From positions 1 to 64,000 of the forward strand of contig JAYODE010000003.1 in assembly GCA_038106185.1 (NCBI GenBank): DNA of 64,000 nucleotides. Direction: 5' to 3'. The number at the start of each line of letters is the position of its first letter. The stretch's first letter is position 1. Positions 8,780 through 16,911 of the stretch are shown here, one piece after another. A program made the position numbers and the translations under genes. The notes below the pieces were generated by a model. That model was not told where the DNA came from. It saw only the letters and a program-made list of their open reading frames with translations, and ran no database searches. Source of the DNA: UBA4582 sp038106185. GTDB lineage: Bacteria > Pseudomonadota > Gammaproteobacteria > Pseudomonadales > Azotimanducaceae.

Positions 8780-9604
8780 CTACAAGAACAGGCAGGTTGC
8801 GCGGAGCTCAATGGAAGCGCGGCTCGGCTCGCCCAGCTTGACCTGAGGGTCAGCAAAGGCTGAATGGGGTGTCCAGTAGGGCTGGTCTGTGGCAAGGCGA
8901 TCACTGTCATAGGTACGAAACGCTACCACCTCATCACGATGCATATTCGGGTACCAGTACCATTCATGCTGACCCGGGATTCTTGGCGGCGCGACACCCA
9001 GAGTTTCAAAATTTACGCCACCACCCGCGTAGTCCTCCACCAGAGATGGCCGAATATCCGTCTGTGGCACGGTTCTGGCATCGCAGAACGCCAGCGGCAG
9101 ATCCATCTTTACAGGTCCCAGGTTGCGCCAGAATTGCAGAATCAGCAGCCGTCTTGCTTGCATAACTTCCACTCCGGTAATACCCGCTTCATCCAGGCTG
9201 GCTAGCATCTGCGCATCACCCCCCTGATACCGCGCGCGAATCAGATCGCCGTAGCTGGCTGCAAAATCTGAATGTACCGAACAAATCGGCGCCAGATCCG
9301 GATGAAGACTTGCCTGTTGCGGATTGCGCATAATATGACTGCTGACGAGCGCATGATCACAGCCGGTCAACTGACGGGCCAACGCCGAGATCTCTGCATA
9401 GTGAACCTGGGCTATCTCAGCGTCATGCCAGTCTTTGACCTGGCTTTTGTGCTGTAGCAACTCAAATCCACACTCTTGCCAGCTTCCCGGCGAACTCTGT
9501 CTGCCGTCTCGTATCGGTACCTTGACTACCATTGGCTCGGCAAAGGACGTGTCGACGTAATTCATGTCTGCATAACACCATAAAGATGCCTGTTGAGCGC
9601 TCAT
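8780..9604 (-). CDS. CmcJ/NvfI-type oxidoreductase
   Basis: This 274-residue protein matches a family best known from the cephamycin protein CmcJ and fungal NvfI/AsaB-like enzymes (family knowledge). Recognisable blocks are VHSDFAASYGDLIRAR (about residues 106-121), LQFWRNLGPVKMDLPLAFCDA, the Trp/Tyr-rich HEWYWYPNMHRDEVV and the C-terminal HSAFADP with SRASIELRA. Conserved His and Asp in the first block suggest a metal site. GAGG lies before the ATG. It ends 5 bases from the TauD-type gene, tail to tail. The reaction is not known; oxidation or hydroxylation of a small metabolite is the usual inference. Confidence 0.8.
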   Translation of the reverse strand: MSAQQASLWCYADMNYVDTSFAEPMVVKVPIRDGRQSSPGSWQECGFELLQHKSQVKDWHDAEIAQVHYAEISALARQLTGCDHALVSSHIMRNPQQASLHPDLAPICSVHSDFAASYGDLIRARYQGGDAQMLASLDEAGITGVEVMQARRLLILQFWRNLGPVKMDLPLAFCDARTVPQTDIRPSLVEDYAGGGVNFETLGVAPPRIPGQHEWYWYPNMHRDEVVAFRTYDSDRLATDQPYWTPHSAFADPQVKLGEPSRASIELRATCLFL

Positions 9605-9674
9605 CTGCTTGCCTCTTTCTTTCTGACTCTGAGTAACATCCTGCAGGTTGTAGCACGCATCTGGCTACGCCACC

Positions 9675-11234
9675 TCAGGAAACATTGCGCTCTCGGCCCG
9701 CCCAATAGGGCTTACGCAACTCGGTTTTCAGAATCTTGCCCGATGGATTACGGGGAATAGCCTCCATCCAGTCAACGGATGTTGGACACTTGTAAGCCGC
9801 AAGACGCTGACGGCAGTAGGCATAAATTTCCTCCTCGCTGAGCGCGGGGTCTTTGCGCGTCACAATGGCCTTGACTGTCTCACCCCAGCGTTCGCTGGGG
9901 ATGCCAATCACTGCAGCGTCGGCAATGCCAGGGTGACTCATGAGCGCATTCTCAATCTCGGCAGGATAAATATTCTCTCCTCCGGAGATGATCATGTCCT
10001 TGACGCGATCGTGAATATACAAAAATCCATCCTGCAGATAACCGGCATCACCGGATTTGAACCAGCCCTCAGCATCAATGCACTCTGCGGTGGCTTGCGC
10101 GTTGTGCCAATAGCCACGCATGATCTGCGGACCCTTGATACAGATTTCACCCACCTCGCCATCGCCCAGCACCATACCGGTTTGCCGATCTACAATCCGC
10201 AGTTCATGGCCGACCACCGCTTTGCCGCAGGATCGAAGCAATCCGGCACGGGGACCACCGGGATCATGGTCTTCGGGCATCAAAATCGTCACGCCACCGG
10301 TGGTTTCTGTCAAACCATAAACCTGATAAAAACGGGCTTTGAAGGTCTTCATGGCGGCAACCAGCACCTCTTCTGTCACCGGTGAAGCGCCATAGGTAAT
10401 GGACTCAAGGCTGCTGTAATCAATCTCCTGGACATTAGGCTGAGCCAGCAGGAACTGCATGACAGCAGGCACGAAAATCGTATGGGTGATGCGAAACGCA
10501 GGTATGACTCGAAGAATCTCCTGCAAATCAACATCGCGTAGCAGAATCGAGGTCGCGCCGCTGAAAAGTCCTATGACACCCCATCCACTACCGGAGATAT
10601 GAAACAGCGGCATGCAGACCAGATTGACGGTTGTTGGCGAAAAATTAAGACCGCTCAATCCTTCGCTCATCAGGGAAATCATATTATCGTTGGTGGTTTC
10701 GACGCCCTTTGGCAGACCTGTTGTGCCTGAGGTATAGAGCTGGTAACAGGTATCGCTTGGCGCGACCGGTACATTGGGGTCCACCACAGACTGACCCGCG
10801 ATCCACTGCTCGTAACTGGGATAGCCCGAGTCCCTTGGATCGCCTATAACGACGATCTGATCCAGGTTCAGGGTCATCTGCGCCAGATGGCCAAGAAATT
10901 CATCGCCAATCAACAGCACTCGAGATTCACTGTGATTGAGAATGTACTCCATCTCGGGCGGCGCCAGGCGCCAGTTCACCGCCACCGAGACGGCGTTGAG
11001 TTTGGTAACGCCAAACAGGCTGGTGAAATATTCCGGTGCATTCTTGTGCAGATAGGCTACTCGATCCTGCTCACCCACGCCCATTTGCCGCAGCGCATTG
11101 GCGCACTGGCAAGCTTCAATATCCAGGGCCTCGTAGGTCCAGCTACGATCATCCAGCGAATAATGCAGAGCGACCTGGTCAGGCCTGAGGGCGCGCTGGG
11201 TACGCGTAATCGCGCTTAATGTTTGTATCGTCAT
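9675..11234 (-). CDS. AMP-dependent (fatty) acyl-CoA synthetase
   Basis: This 519-residue ANL-superfamily enzyme activates a carboxylic acid to its acyl-CoA through an acyl-adenylate. The P-loop YTSGTTGLPKGV, the YGLTETTGG block, the KSGDAGYLQDGF hinge region and the C-terminal lysine segment NPSGKILKTELR are all present. The chosen start has GGGGAG eight bases upstream; an ATG eight codons earlier lacks one. Its length and sequence resemble long-chain and steroid-type acyl-CoA ligases (FadD3/FadD13-like). Two acyl-CoA dehydrogenases and an enoyl-CoA hydratase lie within 5 kb, so a beta-oxidation role is likely. Confidence 0.9.
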   Translation of the reverse strand: MTIQTLSAITRTQRALRPDQVALHYSLDDRSWTYEALDIEACQCANALRQMGVGEQDRVAYLHKNAPEYFTSLFGVTKLNAVSVAVNWRLAPPEMEYILNHSESRVLLIGDEFLGHLAQMTLNLDQIVVIGDPRDSGYPSYEQWIAGQSVVDPNVPVAPSDTCYQLYTSGTTGLPKGVETTNDNMISLMSEGLSGLNFSPTTVNLVCMPLFHISGSGWGVIGLFSGATSILLRDVDLQEILRVIPAFRITHTIFVPAVMQFLLAQPNVQEIDYSSLESITYGASPVTEEVLVAAMKTFKARFYQVYGLTETTGGVTILMPEDHDPGGPRAGLLRSCGKAVVGHELRIVDRQTGMVLGDGEVGEICIKGPQIMRGYWHNAQATAECIDAEGWFKSGDAGYLQDGFLYIHDRVKDMIISGGENIYPAEIENALMSHPGIADAAVIGIPSERWGETVKAIVTRKDPALSEEEIYAYCRQRLAAYKCPTSVDWMEAIPRNPSGKILKTELRKPYWAGRERNVS

Positions 11235-11333
11235 TTCTCGTCTCCCCGTTTGGCTCAAGATTCCCCTGAGCTTCAGCCCGCCGCCGCATCAGCGCTGAGT
11301 GTAGCCAGATCAACTGGGCCGATTCAAGCCGTG

Positions 11334-12194
11334 CTAATGGGGCACCTCGCCTTCACGCAGGGTTTCGGCCAAACTTTCCTGAGTAAAGGTATACTGCTTT
11401 CCACAGAACTCACAACCCATCACGACCTCAACCATCTCTGCAAACAGGCTGTCGACCTCGTCCTCGCCCAATAGGACCAATGCATTGGCGGTGCGCGTGG
11501 CAGAGCAACTGCAGCCGAACGTTACCGGACTGAGCGTCTGCAACCGAACGGGCTCCGCAACATACAGACGCTGCAGCAAGGTCTCGGTGGCAAGATCCAA
11601 CAACTCTTCTGGCCGGGTTGTATCGGCAAGAATCACCGCATGCTCCCATTGACGGGCTCGAGTCTCTAGATTCCTCACCAGTTGCCGCGGCAACTGCTGG
11701 AGGAGCAAGCCACCCGCCCGCTGCTCGTCAGCCGCCAACCAGATTCGAGTCATCAGTTGTTCCGACTGCAGAAAATAGTGTTCCAAGCACGCCGCCAGGT
11801 TGAAACCGGTCAGCGGCACCAGGCTTTGATAGCTTTTGCCGACGGTCGGTTCAACCGTCATCACCAGCGTCCCTTCTCCGAGCAGGCTGGCAAAATCCTG
11901 CCCATCGAGCGTTTCATCCATTCGAGCAATACCGCGAATTGTGCGGTCATAACGACATTCGGCAACAATGACCTTCAACCCGCCACTGCCGCGCGCCTGT
12001 AAAACCAGACGGCCATCGAATTTGATCGTACTGCCCAATAGCACACTGGCGGCCAAAAACTCGCCTAATAAACGCGCGACTGCTGGCGGATAGGCATGAT
12101 TGTTCACGACTGCTCGATAGCTGTCGCCAAGACGAACCGTTTCGCCACGAATATCCGTGTCATCAAAAAGAAATCTCTGGGCATAATCTGGCAT
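11334..12194 (-). CDS. hslO: Redox-regulated chaperone Hsp33
   Basis: Hsp33 is a cytoplasmic holdase that is switched on by oxidation when its zinc is released and two disulfides form. The zinc site is intact: CSC in TFGCSCSATR and CEFC in GCEFCGKQY near the C-terminus of this 286-residue protein. The N-terminus MPDYAQRFLFDDTDIRGETVRL matches the family, which is why this start is preferred over an ATG 21 codons earlier; GAGG lies upstream of it. It is divergently placed to the acyl-CoA dehydrogenase pair, with about 190 bases between starts. Confidence 0.96.
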   Translation of the reverse strand: MPDYAQRFLFDDTDIRGETVRLGDSYRAVVNNHAYPPAVARLLGEFLAASVLLGSTIKFDGRLVLQARGSGGLKVIVAECRYDRTIRGIARMDETLDGQDFASLLGEGTLVMTVEPTVGKSYQSLVPLTGFNLAACLEHYFLQSEQLMTRIWLAADEQRAGGLLLQQLPRQLVRNLETRARQWEHAVILADTTRPEELLDLATETLLQRLYVAEPVRLQTLSPVTFGCSCSATRTANALVLLGEDEVDSLFAEMVEVVMGCEFCGKQYTFTQESLAETLREGEVPH

Positions 12195-12387
12195 ACCGTT
12201 TGGCACCTCATTGGGTGTAAATCGTTGCCCAGCCGCACGTTGCTGGCAAAGGCTCACTCACTTCGGTGAGTATAACACCCAGACCCCTAGATCATCACGC
12301 CAGGGCCTGGTGACGAAGCGCTACTCATCCACGCAACAACAAGGTATCTTTAGGCCAAGACAAAAATTGAACTGGAGGACAATAGCA

Positions 12388-13506
12388 ATGAACTTTGAAT
12401 TCTCGGAGGAACAAAACCTGCTACGGGAGCAAACCCGTGGCTTTCTCAAGGACTTCTGTTCGCCCAAAGTGGTGCGTGCGGCACTGGAAGCCAATGGTCC
12501 CTTTAACGCCGAGCTCTGGCGCAAGGTCGCTGAGATGGGCTGGACCTCCACAGTGATTCCAGAGGAATACGATGGTCTTGGGCTCAGCCACCTCGAGTTA
12601 TCGGTTATCGCCGATGAACTGGGTCGTGCCCTGGCACCCCTGCCCTTTTCATCCAGCGTCTATCTCGCCACCGAGGCGATATTGGCGCACGGCTCAAAGG
12701 CTCAGAAAGAGGCCTGGCTGCCCAAGCTGGCCTCTGGCGAAGTGATCGCCACCTTTGCCATGGCGGAAACCCACGGTCAGGTCTCGCCGAGCAACCTGAC
12801 GACAACCGTCAGCGGCAACAAAATTCACGGCATTAAAACCCCTGTGCCTGACGGTGATTATGCCGACCTGGCGGTCGTCGTCGCAAAGTCAGGCCAGGGC
12901 GATGGTGCCAGCTGGTATCTGGTGGATCTCAACCAGAGCGAGATACACCGCGAAAAAGTTAGAACCCTGGATCCCAGTCGTTCACACGCCAGAATCGATT
13001 TCAATGGCGCCGCAGCTGAACTCATGGGTACCGAGGGCGGCGGTTGGGCTGCGACTCAGAACCTTCTGAATCGGGCCGCAGTGCTGTTTGCCTGGGAGCA
13101 GGTCGGCGGCGCCGATGCCGCCCTGGAGATGGCTAAAAATTATGCTCTGGGTCGCTATGCCTTTGGGCGCCCCATCGCCAGCTACCAGGCCATCAAACAC
13201 AAGCTTGCCGAGATGTACGTGCGCAATACCCTGGCAAGATCGAACTGTTATTACGGCGCCTGGGCACTGAACACCAATGCCGCTGAGCTACCTATCGCCG
13301 CGGCGACAGCGCGGGTCAGCGCGATTCAGGCCTATTATTTTGCATCTAAAGAAAACATTCAGACCCATGGCGGCATGGGATTTACCTGGGAATTTGATTG
13401 CCAGTTCCATTATCGACGCTCGAAAATTCTGGCCGTCAATGTAGGTAGCGAACGGCAATGGCAAGACAAACTCATTACCGCCATCGAACAGACTAGCGCA
13501 GCTTAG
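12388..13506 (+). CDS. Acyl-CoA dehydrogenase, first of a tandem pair
   Basis: The start has GGAGG nine bases upstream and gives 372 residues of acyl-CoA dehydrogenase fold: an N-terminal helical domain, a middle beta domain (ATFAMAETHG) and a C-terminal helical domain (YALGRYAFGRPIASYQAIKHKLAEMY). The usual FAD-binding end motif is present as QTHGGMGFTWE. The usual catalytic Glu region is replaced by HYRRSKILAVN, so the subunit may lack its own base. It is followed after 12 bases by a second dehydrogenase, as in heteromeric FadE pairs of steroid side-chain degradation (family knowledge). The substrate is unknown. Confidence 0.9.
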   Translation: MNFEFSEEQNLLREQTRGFLKDFCSPKVVRAALEANGPFNAELWRKVAEMGWTSTVIPEEYDGLGLSHLELSVIADELGRALAPLPFSSSVYLATEAILAHGSKAQKEAWLPKLASGEVIATFAMAETHGQVSPSNLTTTVSGNKIHGIKTPVPDGDYADLAVVVAKSGQGDGASWYLVDLNQSEIHREKVRTLDPSRSHARIDFNGAAAELMGTEGGGWAATQNLLNRAAVLFAWEQVGGADAALEMAKNYALGRYAFGRPIASYQAIKHKLAEMYVRNTLARSNCYYGAWALNTNAAELPIAAATARVSAIQAYYFASKENIQTHGGMGFTWEFDCQFHYRRSKILAVNVGSERQWQDKLITAIEQTSAA

Positions 13507-13518
13507 GAGGAGATCAGC

Positions 13519-14730
13519 ATGGATTTTAACGATAGTCACGAAGAAGCCACGTTTCGCGGGCAAGTCCGAGAGTGGCTTGGCGCCAACACCCCCAGTGAGG
13601 CAGAGCTCACCGGTCTTGACGAGATGGCACGCGCCAAACTTTGGCAGAAACGCAAAGCCGATGCCGGCTGGGCCTGCATTCGCTGGCCTAAAGAATACGG
13701 CGGCCGCGGTGCCAATGCGATTGAGCAGGTCATCTTGAATCAGGAAGAGGCCAAGGTGAAGGCCCCGAATACCGGTTTCTTCAGCATTGGTCAGGGTATG
13801 GCGGCACCCACCATGATGACTTGGGCCACCGAAGAGCAAAAGAAACAATTCCTGCCGAAGCTCGCCAGCGGTGAGCACATCTGGTGTCAATTGTTCAGTG
13901 AGCCAGCTGGCGGTTCCGACCTCGCTGCACTGCGTACCCGTGCTGTGCGAGACGGTGACGAATGGGTCGTCAACGGTCAGAAAATCTGGACTTCCGGCGC
14001 CCATTATTCGGACTACGGTATTTTGGTGCTGCGTACAGACCCTAACGTTGCCAAGCACCAGGGCTTGAGTTATTTCTTTCTCGATATGAAATCGCCTGGC
14101 ATCGAAATCAAGCCAATCAAACAGATCTCTGGCGCCTCGGGTTTTAATGAAGTCTATTTTACCGACGTTCGCATACCTGACGCCCAACGACTGGGCGAAG
14201 TCGGTCAGGGCTGGCAAGTCGCGTTGACGACTCTGATGAACGAACGCGCGTCAATCGGTGGCGGTGGCGGAGGCGCAGGTTTTGAGCAAATCATGCAACT
14301 GGCCCAGCGACTTAACATTGACGACAAGCCGGCAATCCAAGACAAGCAAGTTCGTGCCAATTTGGCGAACTGGTATGTGCGTCAGGCTGGGTTGAAATAC
14401 ACTGGCTATCGGTCTATGACAGCCTTGTCACGGGGTGAGATTCCAGGGCCAGAGAATTCTATTGGCAAACTCGTGGGTGCGCCTTTAACCCAGGATCTGG
14501 CATCCTTTGCAATCGATTTGATGGATCAAGCTGGCATTCTCTGGAGTCCTGAAAGTGCCGAACTGGAGAATATTTTCCAGTCAGCCTATATGAGCATTCC
14601 AGGTCTGCGCATCGCTGGCGGCACTGACGAAATCATGGCTAACATTATCGCCGAGCGGGTTCTGGGTCTGCCTCAGGATGTGCGTGTCGATAAGGGAATT
14701 CCCTTCACAGAAGTACCGACAGGTAATTAG
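13519..14730 (+). CDS. Acyl-CoA dehydrogenase, second of a tandem pair
   Basis: This 403-residue protein has a strong GGAGG ribosome site and lies 12 bases after the first dehydrogenase, so the two are co-transcribed. Family landmarks are WPKEYGGRGA, CQLFSEPAGGSDLAALRTRA, NGQKIWTSGAHYSDYGILVLRT and the end segment AGGTDEIMANIIAERVLGLP. It is of the FadE/IBD-like type that often acts as an alpha2beta2 enzyme with a neighbour. It probably introduces the alpha-beta double bond in an unusual acyl-CoA. A near-perfect 42-base palindromic terminator follows. Confidence 0.92.
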   Translation: MDFNDSHEEATFRGQVREWLGANTPSEAELTGLDEMARAKLWQKRKADAGWACIRWPKEYGGRGANAIEQVILNQEEAKVKAPNTGFFSIGQGMAAPTMMTWATEEQKKQFLPKLASGEHIWCQLFSEPAGGSDLAALRTRAVRDGDEWVVNGQKIWTSGAHYSDYGILVLRTDPNVAKHQGLSYFFLDMKSPGIEIKPIKQISGASGFNEVYFTDVRIPDAQRLGEVGQGWQVALTTLMNERASIGGGGGGAGFEQIMQLAQRLNIDDKPAIQDKQVRANLANWYVRQAGLKYTGYRSMTALSRGEIPGPENSIGKLVGAPLTQDLASFAIDLMDQAGILWSPESAELENIFQSAYMSIPGLRIAGGTDEIMANIIAERVLGLPQDVRVDKGIPFTEVPTGN

Positions 14731-14737
14731 TCACAGG

Positions 14738-14779
14738 GACGATAAAAAAAAGGGGCGAAAGCCCCTTTTTTTTATCGTC
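14738..14779. terminator. Bidirectional terminator with GAAA tetraloop
   Basis: A palindrome runs GACGAT, eight A, GGGGC, loop GAAA, GCCCC, eight T, ATCGTC. The complementarity continues through the A/T runs to the outer ends. It sits between the convergent acyl-CoA dehydrogenase and enoyl-CoA hydratase genes and serves both. Confidence 0.95.
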
Positions 14780-14855
14780 TGAGTTCGAGCTAAGCTCCGT
14801 CTTTCTCCTGCGCACAGCCTTATTCAGGCTTGCGGATGATAGCGATTATCATACC

Positions 14856-14926
14856 CAGAGCCATATCAGAGCCCATATCAGAACCTATATCAGAGCAATA
14901 TCAGATCCCATATCAGAGCAATATCA
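14856..14926. repeat. 11-12 bp degenerate tandem repeat at the 3' end of an enoyl-CoA hydratase gene
   Basis: Six imperfect copies of a CAGAGCC-ATAT unit of 11 or 12 bases run up to the stop codon of the minus-strand hydratase gene. On that strand the array begins with the TGA itself. Confidence 0.85.
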
Positions 14927-15715
14927 GCTTCCGGTGAACTGGGCGGGTCGCTTCTCAAGAAAGGCTCTGATGCCCTCGACATTATCTGATGATGCGCCGG
15001 CCTGAGTCTGCAACTCAGTTTCCAGCTGCAATTGCTCGCTATAGCTGTTCTCCTGAGAATCCCAGTAGGCCTTGCGAATCAATCCCAACGAGAAAGGCCC
15101 ATTGGCGAATTTTTCAGCAATCTTCATGGCTTCACTCATGACATCACTGGGTTCCACCAAGCGGTTGACCAGCCCCCATTCGTAGGCTTTTTCAGCGGGC
15201 AGTCGCTCTGCCATCATCGACAGCTCCGTGGCTCGCCGCCAGCCGACAATTCGAGGTAACAGCCAGGTCGCGCCACCATCGGGAATCAGCCCAACATTGG
15301 CAAAAGCCTGAAGAAAATAGGCACTTCTTGCCATAACGACCATATCCGCCATGATCGCGAAGCTCATGCCAACGCCGACTGCCGGGCCATTGACCGCAGA
15401 GACAAAGGGAAATGGCAGGCGCCGCAACTTGTTCATGACCGAGGCATAATGGGTTTCCAGAATATGTCCCACTGGCGGCAAACTTCCAGTCTCACCTCTG
15501 GCTGCCAAGTTGGCACCGGCACAAAAGGCGCGGCCCTCACCGGTCATGATCAGACATCTCGCACCACTGTTCGCATGTGCCACCTCGCTGATAGCCGCGG
15601 ATAATTCTTCGACCATTGTCTTTGACAAGGCGTTGAGGACGTCTGGTGCATTGAGGGTAATAGTGGCTATTTTGTTCTCGATCGAGACTTTTATAAATTG
15701 ATAGTTCAAGGGCAT
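14924..15715 (-). CDS. Enoyl-CoA hydratase/isomerase (crotonase family)
   Basis: This 263-residue protein hydrates or isomerises enoyl-CoAs. The oxyanion-hole segments GEGRAFCAGANL and AVNGPAVGVGMSFAIMADM are present, and AFANVGLIPDGGATWLLPRIVG is close to the PaaG type (ring-1,2-epoxyphenylacetyl-CoA isomerase), though PaaG function is not proven. The annotated ATG is directly abutted by AGGAG, which is too close. A TTG two codons on would have a 6-base spacing, so the true start may be that TTG. It converges on the acyl-CoA dehydrogenase pair across a shared terminator. Confidence 0.9.
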   Translation of the reverse strand: MPLNYQFIKVSIENKIATITLNAPDVLNALSKTMVEELSAAISEVAHANSGARCLIMTGEGRAFCAGANLAARGETGSLPPVGHILETHYASVMNKLRRLPFPFVSAVNGPAVGVGMSFAIMADMVVMARSAYFLQAFANVGLIPDGGATWLLPRIVGWRRATELSMMAERLPAEKAYEWGLVNRLVEPSDVMSEAMKIAEKFANGPFSLGLIRKAYWDSQENSYSEQLQLETELQTQAGASSDNVEGIRAFLEKRPAQFTGS

Positions 15716-15785
15716 CTCCTGGCATCACAAAACCCAACATACTACGTTTGAGAAGTATTACTGTCGACTTTTAACTTGTCGACTT

Positions 15786-16535
15786 TTAGCTTGTCGACTT
15801 CACGGGCGGGCCCGCACGAGTATAGCGAGTGCCCGGCGGATCGATCGCCCAGTCGGGAGACTGGGCCCAGTTATCCCCATAAACCAACTCCGCCATGGGA
15901 CGGCGCCGCACAGGGCCATGTTTACCCGCGGGTTTGCCCAAGGTCACCGTCGCAGCGATGAAGACCTCCTCGGGGATCGAAAGCAACGCCTTGAGCGCCC
16001 CATCCACTGCGTGATGAAAGCCGGTAATCACACCGCCATATCCCACTGCACGCGCGGCCAACAACAAATTTTGTACTGCCGGGTAAATAGAACCGCCCTC
16101 GGCTGGCGTCGGCTCTCGATAACGTACCAGGCAAGGCAGGATGAGCACCGGCGCCTTCTCAAACCCCTGAACGTACTGATCCATGGTGCGCGCCATCCGT
16201 GCCTTGGGCGATTGAGTATCAGTGCCGGATCCTTGCGCATAGCCATCTCGCTCAAATTTTTCGGCCCACAGTGCTCTGGCGGCCTCGCCAATCAGTGCCT
16301 TCGCCTGCCGCGCCCGAGGCGAGTCGGTTAGCACCAGGAACCGAAATGGCTGGCGATTCGATCCGCTGGGGGCGCGAGTCGCACCGAATAGAATGTCACG
16401 TAAATCTTGTTCTGACACCGGCTCATCAGAATAGCGGCGAATGGCCCTGGTACTGCAAATACCTTCCAGTAAGCCGACTTGGTCCTGCGCCAAGGGTTCG
16501 CTCGCCCATGCGTAATGGGATCTTGACTCTGACAT
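15786..16535 (-). CDS. Nitroreductase family protein
   Basis: This 249-residue flavoprotein has the FMN-binding start ICSTRAIRRYSDEPV and RAPSGSNRQPFRFLVL, the glycine-rich middle LLLAARAVGYGGVITGF and the end ATVTLGKPAGKHGPVRRRP of the BluB/nitroreductase superfamily. AAGGAG sits before the ATG. Members reduce nitro groups, quinones or enones with NAD(P)H. Some catabolic steroid and CoA pathways carry similar genes, which fits the neighbours, but the substrate is unknown. Confidence 0.88.
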   Translation of the reverse strand: MSESRSHYAWASEPLAQDQVGLLEGICSTRAIRRYSDEPVSEQDLRDILFGATRAPSGSNRQPFRFLVLTDSPRARQAKALIGEAARALWAEKFERDGYAQGSGTDTQSPKARMARTMDQYVQGFEKAPVLILPCLVRYREPTPAEGGSIYPAVQNLLLAARAVGYGGVITGFHHAVDGALKALLSIPEEVFIAATVTLGKPAGKHGPVRRRPMAELVYGDNWAQSPDWAIDPPGTRYTRAGPPVKSTS

Positions 16536-16585
16536 GATATCTCCTTAGGTTAGCGCCGAGCTGAATTTGCATAATAATCGATTTA

Positions 16586-16607
16586 CCGGCAACTTATCGG
16601 CAACTTA
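16586..16607. repeat. 11-bp direct repeat at gap edge
   Basis: CCGGCAACTTA is followed directly by TCGGCAACTTA and then by the scaffold gap. It may be the visible end of a longer tandem array lost in the gap. Confidence 0.7.
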
Positions 16608-16707
16608 NNNNNNNNNNNNNNNNNNNNNNNNNNNNNNNNNNNNNNNNNNNNNNNNNNNNNNNNNNNNNNNNNNNNNNNNNNNNNNNNNNNNNNNNNNNNN
16701 NNNNNNN
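16608..16707. other. Scaffold gap of 100 N
   Basis: Exactly 100 undetermined bases. The left edge is an 11-bp direct repeat and the right edge shares no sequence with it. Confidence 0.99.
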
Positions 16708-16826
16708 GGTAATAAAGAGGAGACGCTAAAAGCCAATCTTTCACCCAACTCGGCTTTTATCCCGCTTTCAGGTCAGCACAGCTGTAACCCGCGGCACTAA
16801 CGCCTATACTAGACGCGCTATACTTA

Positions 16827-16882
16827 ACTCGCGAAACCAGACTCGCGAAACCAGACTCGCGAAACCAGACTCGCCAAACCAG
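16827..16882. repeat. 14-bp tandem repeat, four copies
   Basis: Four copies of ACTCGCGAAACCAG, the last with one mismatch, end about 30 bases before the cvfB-like start codon. The array falls in the probable promoter or leader region of the cvfB-ylqF operon. Confidence 0.95.
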
Positions 16883-16911
16883 ACCCGCTATTACCCACGA
16901 GATTAATCAAC

